Shown in pieces: positions 45,371 through 58,662 of a stretch of DNA of 64,000 nt (positions are counted from its first letter, which is position 1; every line of letters begins with the position of its first letter). The notes beneath the pieces are model-generated. The model saw only the letters and a list, made by a program, of their open reading frames with translations. It ran no database searches and was not told the origin of the DNA. The translations under genes were made by a program, and so were the position numbers. The stretch lies in the NCBI RefSeq assembly GCF_021155775.2, contig NC_060235.2, positions 27,692,607 through 27,756,606 on the forward strand. The letters run 5' to 3'. The stretch comes from Neodiprion pinetum (lineage: Eukaryota; Arthropoda; Insecta; Hymenoptera; Diprionidae).

Positions 45371-48300
45371 CAATTCCATCATTATTGAAAATCAGCATAT
45401 TCTCGACCGAAAAAATCCAATCGAGGTAATTCTTTTACACCGTCTTTACAGGTTTTTAGAAGACTTGTAAAAAATTGGATATCTTGATTTTGTTGATGTT
45501 TAGTGAGAAGCGGAGGAGCGTTACTAGTGGAGATCAGGACGGGTACCTTGTAATTTCAGTTTTTGCTATGAAGAATATTTTTCTTTCAATGGTCGATCCT
45601 CGTTGGTCGCGAAGAAATTTGATAACCTTTATGATCGCGTTACAAAAACGTAAAATAAAATCAAAATGTTGGTCAATCCTCCGAAATTAATATAATCTCT
45701 TTAATCTCTGAGAATTATTGCAAATAGTAATTACATGGTTGCTTAATGTCAAGCCTTATGAACAAACTCAAACCCAATGCCTCTTCTGCATTTCGGCGTG
45801 TCGTGGAACAGCCGATAATTCGATCTGCCATCTTCACCCGAATACAACGTAACCCACTGGCGAAGATTCTTCCACTCGTCAAAACAAAGGTCATACAAAA
45901 ATAGTAAGAGTCCGAATTATATCCAACGACATAATATAATTTATTTATCATAATCATATACAAAAAAACTGTTCACTTATACATGTAAAGAGGTCCTTAT
46001 ATACTCTGTATTGTTTTCAACAATATTTTCATTAATCTTAATTTCCATTCTTGGGTTTTTTTTTCTCTTTTCCATCGATTTTTTCCCAACAATTCATTCT
46101 TTCATGGTCGCAATGCAGCAGTATGACTCGGCCAGAGGCGAGGTTTCGATAATAATGAAAACATAATGTTTATGATAGTAGCAGTGATGATGATTAACAA
46201 CAAAAATAATAATAATTATGATAATAATAATAATAATAATAATAATAATGGCGATCTTCACAATAGCCATCGGCATCATCATATCATTATTAATTTTGGT
46301 ATAATTTTACGCGGTGTTTGTTTTTTTTTGTCTCTTCAATTTTGGACATCTTGGAATGTTACGTCAAGTACTTTGGAAATGGGTAAATAATATCAACGTG
46401 TAATGTTCAAGTGAGGTGTGTCTTACAATTACAAACAAAACTTATTCGACAATAATATGGTTTAAGCGGTGAACTAATTACTTACATTTTATGGAACAAG
46501 AAGCAAGAAGAAAAACGAGAAAATCATTGTTTAAAACTTCGAAGGTATAAGGTTTCTTTTCTAACTTATCTCTAACTTGCTAATATGTGGTTCGCTACTG
46601 TTTACTAATCTTCTCTGGACACGTTACTCCTACGATTTCTAATATCTAACATGAATAAATATATCGTAATCATATTTTATGTTATTCATTTCTCTCTCAG
46701 TCGCAGGCATCACCTTAAAATAAATCACATCTGAAAAAACTGATAACCGATTATAATTCAACAACAAATCGATAACTCTATATCAGTCTATTCTCACAAA
46801 AATATCACTATGGCTGAATGTATATTAGTAGTTACATGTTAAGTACTTTAAAGCCAGAAATATCTAGTGTTAGAATATCAATCAAACTAACCAATAATGC
46901 GTAACTACGATAATAAATTAAGTGAGATATACATGTATAACATACGGATGTATCATAACTCCAATAGTACGTTCGTTACATCGTATGTTTTTCATGACAA
47001 GCCTGATTTATGATTTCGGTTTCATTACTGCATGCGATTAATACCGATTAGTACAACTTGGCTCAGTCAGATTTTACGCTACATTTACGTACGTGTTATC
47101 ATTTTTATTTCACGTTATTTTAAAGTTTTCAATTTTTATTATGTTCGCTACTCATATTTCGTGTTATAAGGTATGTAGTTCATGGTATCAATTATCGCCC
47201 TAAGATCTTTGAGTAAAAGCATATTGTTGCATCTGGGAAACCTGAAGAGTTGATTCGTAAGTAAATATTAACAGAGTTCACCACATGATACTGGTTAGTA
47301 ATGCGATGAGGATAAAAAAATGCGCGACAAATCAACTACTTGTCAAGAGCGTATCGAAGGTTCATTTGAAGTAACAGAAGTAACAGTCACGGTGTTGTAG
47401 GTATGTTAATGATGCGAAACAATGAGAAATAAATTTTTTTGCAAACGATGCAAACAATTCAATCTTTAATGTTGATGAATAATAATTGAAGAAACGAATA
47501 AAAGAATTGCATTGCATCCGATTGAGATTGACGAAAATTAAGCGGATTTACCCATCGCAACGTTATATATATATAAACCATTACCAACTATAACATCTAC
47601 GCTAAAAATTCCTAATAATAATTACCTTGAATATCCTAATCACACAAGACTATAACCTATGATACTAGTATGGGGGACAGTTATAATTATAATTGTTATT
47701 AATTTTCTTGCTAACTGGCTAAATTTTACTACACAAGGTATTCTGTCTACACATCTATCTTTGGTATGAATTAAGGAGATACTTGATCTATTTGAGGATT
47801 TTAAATGTTATCTTGAACATGTTATGATTGTTATACACATGGTACTAAAGATTTCGTACTATGCAGTTCTGTAGGTATATAGTATTTCTTACTAGGCTGT
47901 CATGTGCGTACATCTTGCAACTTTCACAGCTGACTTTCAAGTACATGGGAGTAAATTAAACGAAAGCATCGTTCGCCTGAGCGTACTTATTTTTTAAACT
48001 GTCGTGGCTATGAGAACGAATAATGAATTTATGTTTTACCTACGTGAAAGCGGCATCGGTGCGTTCGACGATGCTTTAAATAAAATTCATAAACATTAAA
48101 CTATGAGATTTCGAATTATCGCTGTATTACAGCGCTGTTAAGTTAATTTTTAAACGCATATTTCCACTACCGCTGATAGTTTCACTACAGATGAAAAATC
48201 TAGACCGGTCATAATCTTACACAATACTGTATTTGCCTAATACTTATTTTCTTTCTTTTTGCTTGTATCAAACAATTCAGGATTCTCTTACCTTTTCATT

Positions 48301-49348
48301 ATTACACGTGTGTTCCCGACTTGATTTTTTTTTCTTGTTTCTCGCACTTTATAACGTATCATTTGAGCAAGGAATATCATCGAATAGGCCCGTATTGGTG
48401 TGATAAAAATGCAGTATATTGAATTGGGAAACGATTGGAACTGCGGCCAGTTTAACCTTGTCTCAAGAATAAATACGAGAAATCTAAGGAAGATCTTGAT
48501 TAAAAGATTTTTTTTGAAACTTATGAAATTAACTGTACATATAAAATATACTCAATCAATGTGTATTCACGTAATTACTGTGAGCGCGTTATAACAGATG
48601 CCTTATTATACGTACAAGCAGATCCATGCATCATGTTTGTATATCAAACGAATACCGTTCAAACAGTTCAATCATCAACGCAATAATCCTCGTATTTCGC
48701 CGTCAGAATTAAATATGGCGACCCGAGTAGCAATTAAGCGCCTCAAAGTCTGTCCTGAGCTTCCTACGAGTATAAATTCTGCCTTCCCATCAAATTTCAC
48801 TTTGGGTTGGATGAGTTTTTGAGACAGTTTGTTTCCTCATTAAGTCTCGATGGATCCTGCGGTGAGGTGGAACTTTCATTGCAAACATTATCCGTACTGT
48901 ATTGCAGTTCCTAATCGGAGAATATCGACTGATTTTGTTCCGTAATGTTTAATAGTAAAGCTGTACATAGTAGGGAGTAAGTAACCAAATAGGCACGTTG
49001 GTTTTCGTCCGAAATAGCTTGAAACGTTCAGACGTACACGTTGATTAAGTTACAAACTTTCACTTTTAATTCGTATATTAGAAAGAAATAAGATATCTGT
49101 TGCCAAAAACGTGACGTTCTCCAATCGAACACTTGCCGCAGATAACAACAACTGGAGGTGATATGTTGGCTTCGATTGTAATTCTCAACGCATATTTTTA
49201 CCATTCGAACGCCGCGGTTTGTGCTCTCCTTTCAGTACGGCTATTCAATTTGCTACTTACGATTAAATGACATTTCGAAAAAATCGTGCAGCTGCTAAGC
49301 AGCGAGATTCTTTTTCCTCTGGTTACGCTTTACGCAGAGAAATATCGT
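45371..49348. other. AT-rich region, possible 3' UTR of the minus-strand scaffold gene
   Basis: No coding sequence is supported over 4 kb. Contains an ATAATAATA microsatellite (46205-46250) and a short TA tract near 47565. The minus-strand gene at 49349-58662 ends at the right side, so part of this may be its 3' UTR; the poly(A) site cannot be chosen among many hexamers. Confidence 0.35.
46205..46250. repeat. (AAT)n microsatellite
   Basis: An almost perfect run of AAT triplets, interrupted once by GAT. It explains the poly-Ile and poly-Asn ORFs on the two strands. Confidence 0.9.
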
Positions 49349-52300
49349 CTAATTCACGTCATTGTCGAGAACAGCTTCGAGGCAAGTTTGCTTCAGTGTT
49401 GCCGACTGGTCTTCCAAACTTCGTTTTAGACCCTCGATGGTTTGTACCAGCTTTTGTCTCCTCAGCTGAGACAACTGATGCTGGTACAGCTGCGTGTCTT
49501 GGGCGTTAATATTTGCCTCCGCTGCTATTCGCTCCTGTCGGAGTTGGGCCACCTTCTCTTTCAACGATCGTTTCGAGTCATCTGTAACATGCGATTTATC
49601 GTCAAATTTCATCTTGCGCAGAGGGGGATAAGGATTCAGAGAACAGTGTATGCTCATTTTCCATACAATGATCATTTCACCCCTGGTAAAGAAAAAATCT
49701 TCTAATTTATTAGCTACCATTTTCAAGGGAATTTAAAACACGATCGTAGTTATCGAATAAAATTTTTCCCAACATTCGTTTCCGGACGTCAATCGTTGAA
49801 GTCCATATCATTTTTTGTGAAATATTTAGAATTCCTGGTTAAGAGAAGTAATTAAGGATTTTTTTTTAAAGACTTAGTTGAAAAGTAACTGGAAGATTCT
49901 CTAATTCCACCGTGATCATATTTTAAATATTAGAAGCGTCTTCAAATGTAGGCTATTGCTATAGGTACTCTATTTGTGATCATCAACTATTCTTTGGAGA
50001 GGGATGAGACATCTAGTGGTGGTTCAAGAATACTATTTCATGTTTTCTCTTAGACATTCGTGATTTTATAGAGTCATTCGTCAAAATTGATATTCTTCTG
50101 CGAAATTCTGTGCAAAAGAACAATTTATTTTATTTCGCGTTCTAGATTTCCTCAACACTTGTAAGTTAACTCCCAGTTCCCTACAATTATCTCAGTAAAA
50201 GTGTTGTTGTTTTTGTTTTTCTTCAATTGTGAATTTCCTATCATCTCGTACAATGCAAACGGATTTAGTTTTTATTTTTGTCTTCGAAAACTCTAGGCCG
50301 ACATAATTTTTCATAGAAGTATGTACAATTTTATGAAAATTCACGGTTTTTCATATTGTTACAGATAGTTGTACACGATTGAAGCTTTTCGTGATATTTC
50401 ATCATTTTCCACCAGAAAGCTAAAAAAAATCTACCACATCTCATTCTTTTTGTGTTTTCGTATAATATGATAAAAAATTTTTTTTTACCGGTGATTACTT
50501 TTCGGAAATTTATCTCACTCGTTCCTTCATGAGGTGTATCGCACAAAATCGGGTCAATAATTTTTAGAAATATGACGAGTGTGTTCAGGTATTATATCAA
50601 CTGGCAAAGCCACGCGCGGAAGAATCCTTTGTAGGGTACATACCCGTATCGTCGGTGGCCGTGTCGCCGTCGGAGTTTCTAAAAGCGACATTGTGCTCCC
50701 CCAGCGACTTTTGTATCCGCCCGTAAGTCACGCTACCCGCGTATACTTTTCGCTTAACTGGTTCGCTTTGGGGACAGTATGAAGAACCCTCCCGCGTCGG
50801 TCCGATATCAATCGATCTGTAGAAAGGTGTCATACAAAATTCATGCAGGCACGCTCTCATATTTTTCACTCCTTTTCTAATGACACCGACAATAAAACTG
50901 TAGAGACTTATGGTCGATCGGAGTGATTCACGCCTCATGCTTTTTTTCATTAAGATTCTCTGTATTCTTAATTGGGATTAATTTACATTTCACTTTTTTT
51001 TTTTACAACACGTGTAAGAATTCAAAATTAAATTTCGTGAGATGATGCAAACTCCTTTTAATTTCATGAAATTGAGAATAAACGACGGCATTAATTCCAC
51101 GCGAAATGTGTTATATTAATTCTGGAATGAGAGAGTGACGCTCTAGATTTTCGTTTGTCTCAGCTGATGCATCATATTAATTATTTCAAGAACTCGAATG
51201 AGTTCTCCAGAGTATCTTCATAATTCTTCATACGGTGTAAGCGTAATTAATGGATTCTTAGAAAGGTGTACTGCGACAGTCTCAGGAAACTGAACACCAA
51301 AGTGCGCATGCGTCAAGAGTTTTTCGTCTGTTTAAGTTGGTAAACCTGACAAGCAGACGAAAAACTTGTCTGATCAACCGATTAGCTTGATTTGGCACAT
51401 GCGCATTTGTCAAAGTACATCTTCACACGTTAACAAAAAAAAAATAGGGATAGATAGATAAAAAATGAGGGGATCGAAAATTCTAACCGATGAATGAAAC
51501 ATCGTTAGATAAATAAATACCTGAAGGTAAGTAACGGTGGTTTCTTCCTGACATCGCACCTATCGTCGGAATCCGACGAGCTTGATGTCAGTCCCTCGTC
51601 TTTGAGGGTCCTCGAAGACCTGACTTCCTTCTTGGCAAGGAGTAATTTTTCCTTCTGAATCAGTGAATCCCTATGCGCATTTAGGTAGGGAGATGCGATG
51701 GGTTTGTCCTTGAGCTGTCTCGGTGAGTTGACACCGTTGTGGACAAACGTCCGAAGATCTCGACTCTTGACGTCGTGACTAACATCCCGTTCGGTGATCT
51801 GAAGCCTGTTCGCCTGGACGAAGCTCCTGCTAGGTGAATTCTGCGGAGTTTTCCTGACCATCATCGGTGAACTCGGACACTTGACCTGCACGTCCTGCTT
51901 GTAAAAATTCTCCTTCACGATGATACCGCCGGGTGAATTTCGCTCCATGAACTTGCGTATCGGGGAACAGGGCTGAGCGAACTGTCTCTTCGGGCTCGTG
52001 TGCTCCAGGTCCCTGATGCTGCCACTCTGGAGCTCGGGCTGCGAGTTCCTGCTCTTGGAGAGCGCCAGCTCGATGTTCAGCTCCGTGTTCTTGATAAGTT
52101 CTACGCGTTTGTTGGCCAGTCCATTGTGGATCTTCCTCGGCGACGGCATGACCACCGGCGATGAGTTGTTCTTCATGTTCACCAGTATGTTCTCCGCCTC
52201 GAGTATAAGCTCCTTGTACTTCCGGTCGGCCTCCTTGTCCGCCTCCATCAGGGCGATCTCCGAGGCGAATGTGGCCATGTAGGCGCCGTCGATGAGCCGG

Positions 52301-55300
52301 CTCCGCACCGCGTTTCCGTTCACGTAGCTGACGGAGTTCGACCGCCGCTTGGCGACTTCGTTCTCGGCGATGACCGAGCGCACCAGGGCGCTGTCCTGTA
52401 TCAGCTTGACGGGCGAGAGGTTCTTGTTCACGTCGCACTTCCGTCGCCGGAGGCAAATCGGTGTCCCACCGACGCTGCGGCTGCCCTGATTGAAACCAGA
52501 GTTTTTCAGCAGCATCCGCTCGACCAGCACGCGGTTAAGATTCGCCGTCTCGTCGTCGCACTTCTCGGCGAAGCTCTGCCTGCGACGCTGCGACACCCGC
52601 TTCTTCCGCTTCTCCGCCGACTTGTCGTCCGTCTTTCTTCCCCGCGTGCTTTGCCGCCTCGATCCGCTCCTCACGCTCGATCTGTGCGAGCTGCTCTCAT
52701 CCTTCGTCCTTCGCCTCAGGAACGACTCCCGCAGCCGCGTTCCCTTCCGGCTGAGCTCGCTGCTGAAGGTGAAGTACGTGCAGTGTCCCGTGTTCCGGAA
52801 GCCCGCGTGCGAGTCCAGCTTGTCGAGTTCGAGGATCGACCCGTTGTCGATGAAGTCGAAGTCGTCGTTCTCGAAGGGCTCGTTCTCGTCGCCGCCGTCC
52901 TGACCCGTGTCGATGTCCGACAACGAATCTACGTAGTCCTCGCAGTCCGTCGGATCGCTGTCCGACAGGATGTCCGTCTCCTTCTCGTACACGTAACTCT
53001 CGTCGTATTTACCCATCATCTCGTTCAGCGTTATGTCGTCCTCCGACGAACGCACGCTTCGCGTCAACGAGGATCCCGACGAGCTGCTGCTGCAGCGTGC
53101 CACCGGGATGGGAACCTTCGAACGGATCTCCATCCGCGGTGAAATCCTCCAGTTTTGGTTGATCCTTGGAAAATAAGAGAATTTCATATATGATACATTT
53201 CTTTTCTTCGTATTCAATTCCACGAATTTTGCTCAGTCTTTTTTTGTAATCGGATGGGATTTTTTTTTCTTTCGTTTTGAACAAGTTGATACAATCTCGT
53301 AGCAATTCAAACTGCTAATTTAATCAATTTCAACCGGGGTAAAGAGAAGCACAATGGATGGAACTACATGCCAGAAGTTCTGTATTCTTGGCCAAAGAAA
53401 CTATCCTAAAAGTTTCGGCGGAATCCGCGATCCGGAGATCTGACACTTTCCTTGTTAGTAAAAAGTTGCTGCCTCAAGAATAAAAAGTAAATTTAAACCG
53501 TGTCGCAACTTTTTGTTTGTATACACAAAGTTCGCGCGTAAAGGTTATCCTCAGGTTTATAATAAACGCGATATAAGTGGAAAAAAGTTTCCTCGTTAAG
53601 AAATTGTCTTTTCCTCACCGCTCCAGTCGATCGTTCTTTATTATTTTCTCTTTTATTGCGTAACTGTATTTTTGAAATTATTAAAAAATACCAAAAATAT
53701 TTCTCAGCCAGTTTCGAAACTACCCAAAAGAACTGAGATCAGTGATTAATTTATTCTTCTTGGAAGAAAGTCATTTGTGTACCCAAAAACATAATTAAAA
53801 CAGCAAGTTGGAAAGATTTTTCAAATTCCGTCGAATCGTACCATCTGCTTTAAAAAAGTTCTAGTGTCCGTTATCGAAGCGATCTTCGTGAATAGAGTTA
53901 CAAATTTCGTGCTAATGAAGAAAAGGAAGACATCGATCCAATTTGATACTACGTAAATTATATGTTGCTTCTGAAATACAATTAAGTTTTCAAGATTGCT
54001 CTCAAGATGAAACAATTCATGGAATTTCCAAGAGCCCAAGTTACACAATTAAGTTCAGCGGAATGAAGTCCGTCGTTATGTTACGTATGATTCATACTTA
54101 TGCCGAAACGCTTGACATGTTTTTTTCTGGATCACATACATATTTTATGAATTTTAATCTCAGACCGGTTCAACGTTCACGAAACGAGGAAAAATATTTA
54201 ACCATTTTTATCTTATTGCGCGTTAAAGCGTACACAAAAGTTTGTATTGCGTGGGTTATATACGAAAATTATACTAAAGATACGGTGCAGCATTTTGACC
54301 GGAGAAATTTAGGGGAGACGGTAAAATCCTCTTCTTTCATGCCACCCATCGTTCAGGACTTAATATCCCGCGGTACCAACGCAATGAATAATACAACTGA
54401 CCGAAATGTATTCACTGAAAATCAATGGAGCAGGGCATTCAGCACCGTTGAATTAAACGTCTAAACGGAGCTTCCCCTGCCTACGGGTAAAAAAGGGCGG
54501 GCGAGTTGAAAAAGAGGTAAATTCGCACATCGATCGGGACGCCGAACGTTTGCATTAAGTAATTTAAGGATGAATGCAAACCACAGTCTGCACCAAAAGT
54601 TAGGAGAAGAGAAAAAACCACCTAAAAAGGCTCAAAATGATACAGTGAACGCAAATGAATCAACATTTTTGCCGTTTTGTGGAAATGAATCTGAAGAAAT
54701 TCGAATAACGTAAGGTATCAACGATTTGAAAAAATATGTTACAAGTAGAACGTTTAAAATGATTGAACTCTTGCGTATTTTATCCGATTTTAATGTTCAT
54801 ACACTCATTTTCCTCAACCGCAAAGATCTCCAGAAATCGCTTGAAAAATTGTTTGCTAGTAGTTATCCCGGAGTGATTAAAATTTATTTTTCTAACTACG
54901 GTACATCAGGTTTTCATATTTCATGCAAAACCTGCATCTCAAATTGTTATAATCTTAGCTTCTGCCATTCGAATGATCTCAAATTGATTGTCATTGTATA
55001 TCAGAGATGTTGTTTAATCCGTGTTCACTGGCATTGGCGCGAATAACGTGACTGGAAATTTGTTTAACAGACTTATTTTTTCTCTCTCTTCCCAATTTTC
55101 GATCCATACCGTGAGTCGCATCAATCTTCTCAGGCGACGAGCGCAGCAGCTGAACTTACGGACTTCGACCGGCGCTGAGACTCCCAGGACGAAATTCGGA
55201 ATTTCTCACAACGTTTATGTTCACGTTCACGTCGCTTGCGCTGCCCGAAGATTCCGTCAGCTTCAGACCCGAGCTGCTGCTCGATTCGCCAACGGTGAGT

Positions 55301-58300
55301 CGGGATTTAACCCCCGTCGTACTCGAGCCTGAGGAATTGGCCGAGAGCCACGGGTTCGTCCGGATGCGGGAACGCTGTCTGGGAGACTGGAGCGGTGGCG
55401 AGGGGACCAGCGGCGGGGGCATGGAAGTCGGAACCGGAAGGAAATTCGAAATCCGCAATGCGTCCACGGAGCAGGACTCCGTCCTTCTGTGAGCTTGGGG
55501 CTTCTGCTGGACAGGCTGATGTTGTCGCTGAACCGTCGCGTGAATCGTTTGCGAAACGTTGTGTTCGGAGATCTGGAAATTGGAAAGAAACGTAAAAAAT
55601 TTTATATCTTAAAGCAATTAGAAGATGAGATTCTAGCGAAATGTCTTAATAGTTAAACAAAGTCTTAACATCGATATTTTCCCACCGATATTAAATAATT
55701 GCAATAGTTACAAATTAATTTTAGAAAATAGACGTCACGTCGCATGCACGAGGTTTTCTACAGTTTCGTACTCGAGTAATTAACCTAAGAATATCAGCTG
55801 ATTGTCTATTTGTTCCGCCATGTTGTTCCAGTCCCGCTCATACTTCGGTTTCTACCAGCGTATGATATTTTTTGGTGAAAATCGCAGAATATGTAGATAT
55901 TATCCGATATCGGATTAAACTTTAATACAATGAAAACGGCAGAGGATGGCTTCTGTTTATCTAAATTGAATTTTCGCACCATAAATTATGGCCAACAATT
56001 TACTGAATTTGTCGGTAAACTTTATAATTGTAGAGGTGTTTTACCAATTATGAATTTTAAACAAAACCGGAGGATCTGAGAGCCGCAACCTAATTTCACG
56101 CTATTCATTTAAAAATAGCAATTATCGAATACCGTGACGCAAAAAGAACAAGTTTTAAATAAAAACAAATACCCAGGTAAACGGTCAGAGATATAACGAG
56201 TTTCGCCGCAGAGTGTGGAAGTTAATTTTTTGGAAATTGGAAAATGACGAACGATCGGATGCAACCATCGATTCGTAACACAACAGTTGTTTCATTGTAG
56301 TACTTTCTGTATACAGAACACATCACACCCATAATTGTCGATGTGGACTACAGAGATGCGTAATTCAATGTAAAATTGTGAGGCAATGTTGAACAATAAA
56401 TATTGCCCAAAAGTTTCCCGTGAGATATCAGCTTTAAACGATGTAAGCCCCGGATCGATTTTCATCATTTCGCTTCGTTTTTATACCCTCGCGATTTTCC
56501 TCGTGGTAGAAAGAAGAGGAGAAAACAGTTCTTGAAGTTGATCTCGTCCCGCGAAACACACGATTAGCTTCACTTGCGTCATTAATCGCCTTAGCTAGCG
56601 TACCAAATTGCGCCTCGAGTGGATTTCTGTGTTCAGAAATGTACGTGGATATTTTGCTTCCATTATACTCAAAAAAAGATAACGAGGCCCCCCAAATTTT
56701 AATACTATCCTCATTTGCAAACCCAGCCGCTGTACCGCGTATACAACATATACATGGTATATCCCAAGTCAATGATGAGTAAGCAATTGACCATGAAATT
56801 TTTTATTTTTTAGTTTATAAATTTTTTTAAACTTGTCTTCAAAAACGACCAAATGTATTTGCTAAAGACAACAAACGAAACTATTCGGTTTTCAATTTTA
56901 AAACTCCAACGTCAATTTCAGGGTGAGAGCACATACTTATCCAATTTTTGAAATCAAGAAAAAAAAAAAAAAAAAAGGAGAAGAAAAAGATAGACAAAAA
57001 CACTGTACGGTCTTTGGGAGTTACACTATCTCAGAAAAGATCGTAGTGAGAAACAAAAAATATTATGGTCAATCATTTACCGAGTTGGCACGGAATGCCC
57101 TATGTATACAAAGTATTTGTCCCCGTTTTCTAACGTGGCACAAATTGCTCGCGTGGCGTAGTTTACTCGAGTGCAGAGGGGGACTTTGAGATATATTCAA
57201 AGCCGATTCTGGCCCCTCCGGCTTTTATATTTCTGCTCTCTTGAGCCTCGTGGAACCGCGTGTCAACTTACCGGCTCTGTGATCGTTCGACTCGAGAGGC
57301 TCAAATTTCGTAGGTCGCAGTATGATGCAAGTACAGCCTGCAATCTATTATAAAAATCGCAAAGCGTTCGTTCGTCTGGAGGTAACGTGTCCTCGTGTTA
57401 GATAAAATAAATGAAAGATACGCGATTCAGCTTTTCAAACCTTCAACGAAACTGAACTGAAAAGAAAAGCTTCGAAAAAATCTAGGATTCCTGAATTTCC
57501 GAATCGGAAGAAGTTGCGAAGAAAGTTTGACAGAATTTTTATACCGTTTCTTCGCATAGTATTTTACACATCGTTTTCAAATCGATTCTAATAAATTCGT
57601 CTGACAATCCTTTCTCATTTACAATTCTACTGGCAATTTCATTCTCATTGTAAAACGTCCAATGAGAATCGAATTCACGTAAACTTTGCATTTGTAATTT
57701 ATTTTTTAATGCCTTTGGGTTTGAATTAGCGTAATTTCAAAATTAATACTTTAGACCCCACATGGAAAATCTCCTTCAAATGTCGAGACAAAGCAATGAA
57801 ATTTGAACATGCTGTTTAAACGTGATTTCAATTTTAATAACGCCCTAAATCGAAATAATATTACCAAATTTGACCTCATATTTATTTTTGTACAGGATAA
57901 TGCAATTTCGAATTACATACAGTCGATATTTAATCTGAAAAAGAAATAACCTTCGAATTAAATGATAAATCATCCAAAGACAAAAGGAAATCAGAGTTGT
58001 CAAAAAATTTATGACCACTGTGAGTTATTATTTGTTTCTTTTTTGCTTCTGTGGATAACGTTTTTTTCGTAACTCTGGTAAACATGTCAATTAATGAAAA
58101 TAAAAAAAAATAAAAAAAAAAAATTGTCATTGAACGAAAAACGTCGAATCGATCATTAAATTAGCATACACATTACACACACACACACACACACACACAC
58201 CCAATGAGCTCGAAATAGTTTCCACCCTCGGATTATTAGTTCGCATCTAATTTATGAAATGTCACTCACCTTGTTCGGGGTGCTGGTCCTGGCATCCCTA

Positions 58301-58662
58301 AACTCCTTGGGGTTGACCCTGGTATTGGACTCCATTCCGTTGGTGAGTCGGATCAATTTCTGGTCGTTTCCCCCGTCGGTCGGGGGTACGGGGGTTTCCT
58401 CGCCGAGCTTTTTGTTGCCGCCCTTGCTACTCTGGAAATAATGGGTCCCCGTCCTGATGTTGATGTAATATTCCGGGGGGTAACTAGCCCCGGGTGAAGT
58501 CCCGTCTGTCGAGTAACCCGTGCTATAGGCGCTCTCAGGCGACGATAGATGGACGCTCCCAGTTCCAGCCGACGTCCCAGACGACGTCGTGACCGTCGTG
58601 TACGCCGAGGCTTGCAGGTGAATCGTGTCGAGGTTCTTCGACGGCGCTTCCGCCGGATGAAC
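49349..58662 (-). CDS. Large Ser-rich scaffold-like protein with C-terminal coiled coil; possible Guk-holder/NHS relative (5' incomplete)
   Basis: Five minus-strand exons close in phase to 951 residues: 58662-58270, 55572-55160, 53164-51521, 50816-50644 and 49581-49349 (stop). The first visible exon starts at an acceptor, so upstream exons are missing. It carries SPESAYSTGYSTDGTSPG and PPEYYINIRTGTHYF, similar in layout to a Ser/Tyr block I recall from NHS-family proteins. Exon 2 has a Pro-rich run and SRIRTNPWLS. The long third exon is GC-rich, Ser-rich and largely disordered, with an acidic conserved-looking block (ITLNEMMGKYDESYVYEKE) and many SP sites. Exon 4 has YCPQSEPVKRKVYAGSVTYG. The last exon is a coiled coil (about 75 residues) ending NDVN. 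No enzymatic domain is seen. The reading frame is secure; the family assignment is tentative. Introns are 704-2697 bp. Confidence 0.8.
51264..51420. repeat. MITE-like element with terminal inverted repeats, in intron of the scaffold gene
   Basis: The left end TGTACTGCGACAG is mirrored by the right end (reverse complement TGTACTTTGACAAA). Further in, GTGCGCATGCG faces CACATGCGCAT, and GAGTTTTTCGTCTG faces CAGACGAAAAACTTG. About 155 bp, no coding capacity, no clear target-site duplication. Confidence 0.6.
53165..55159 (-). other. Intron of the scaffold gene
   Basis: AT-rich intron between exons ending 55160 and starting 53164. A 173-codon plus-strand frame at 53943-54464 begins at TTG and shows no protein-family features. 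Confidence 0.6.
55573..58269 (-). other. Intron of the scaffold gene
   Basis: About 2.7 kb, AT-rich, with an A run near 56959-56977, an (AC)13 microsatellite at 58175-58200, and no supported exon. Confidence 0.6.
58175..58200. repeat. (AC)13 microsatellite
   Basis: Perfect dinucleotide run just downstream (on the minus strand) of the first visible exon of the scaffold gene. Confidence 0.95.

Noticed and set aside
51830..53142. Long ORFs in other frames over the 51521-53164 exon
   Set aside because: Shadows caused by the high GC content of that coding exon.
53943..54464. 173-codon plus-strand ORF
   Set aside because: Starts at TTG, AT-rich composition, lies within an intron of the opposite-strand gene, no recognisable domain.
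56434..56772. 112-codon minus-strand ORF in an intron of the scaffold gene
   Set aside because: The flanking exons already join in phase without it, and no convincing splice sites surround it.
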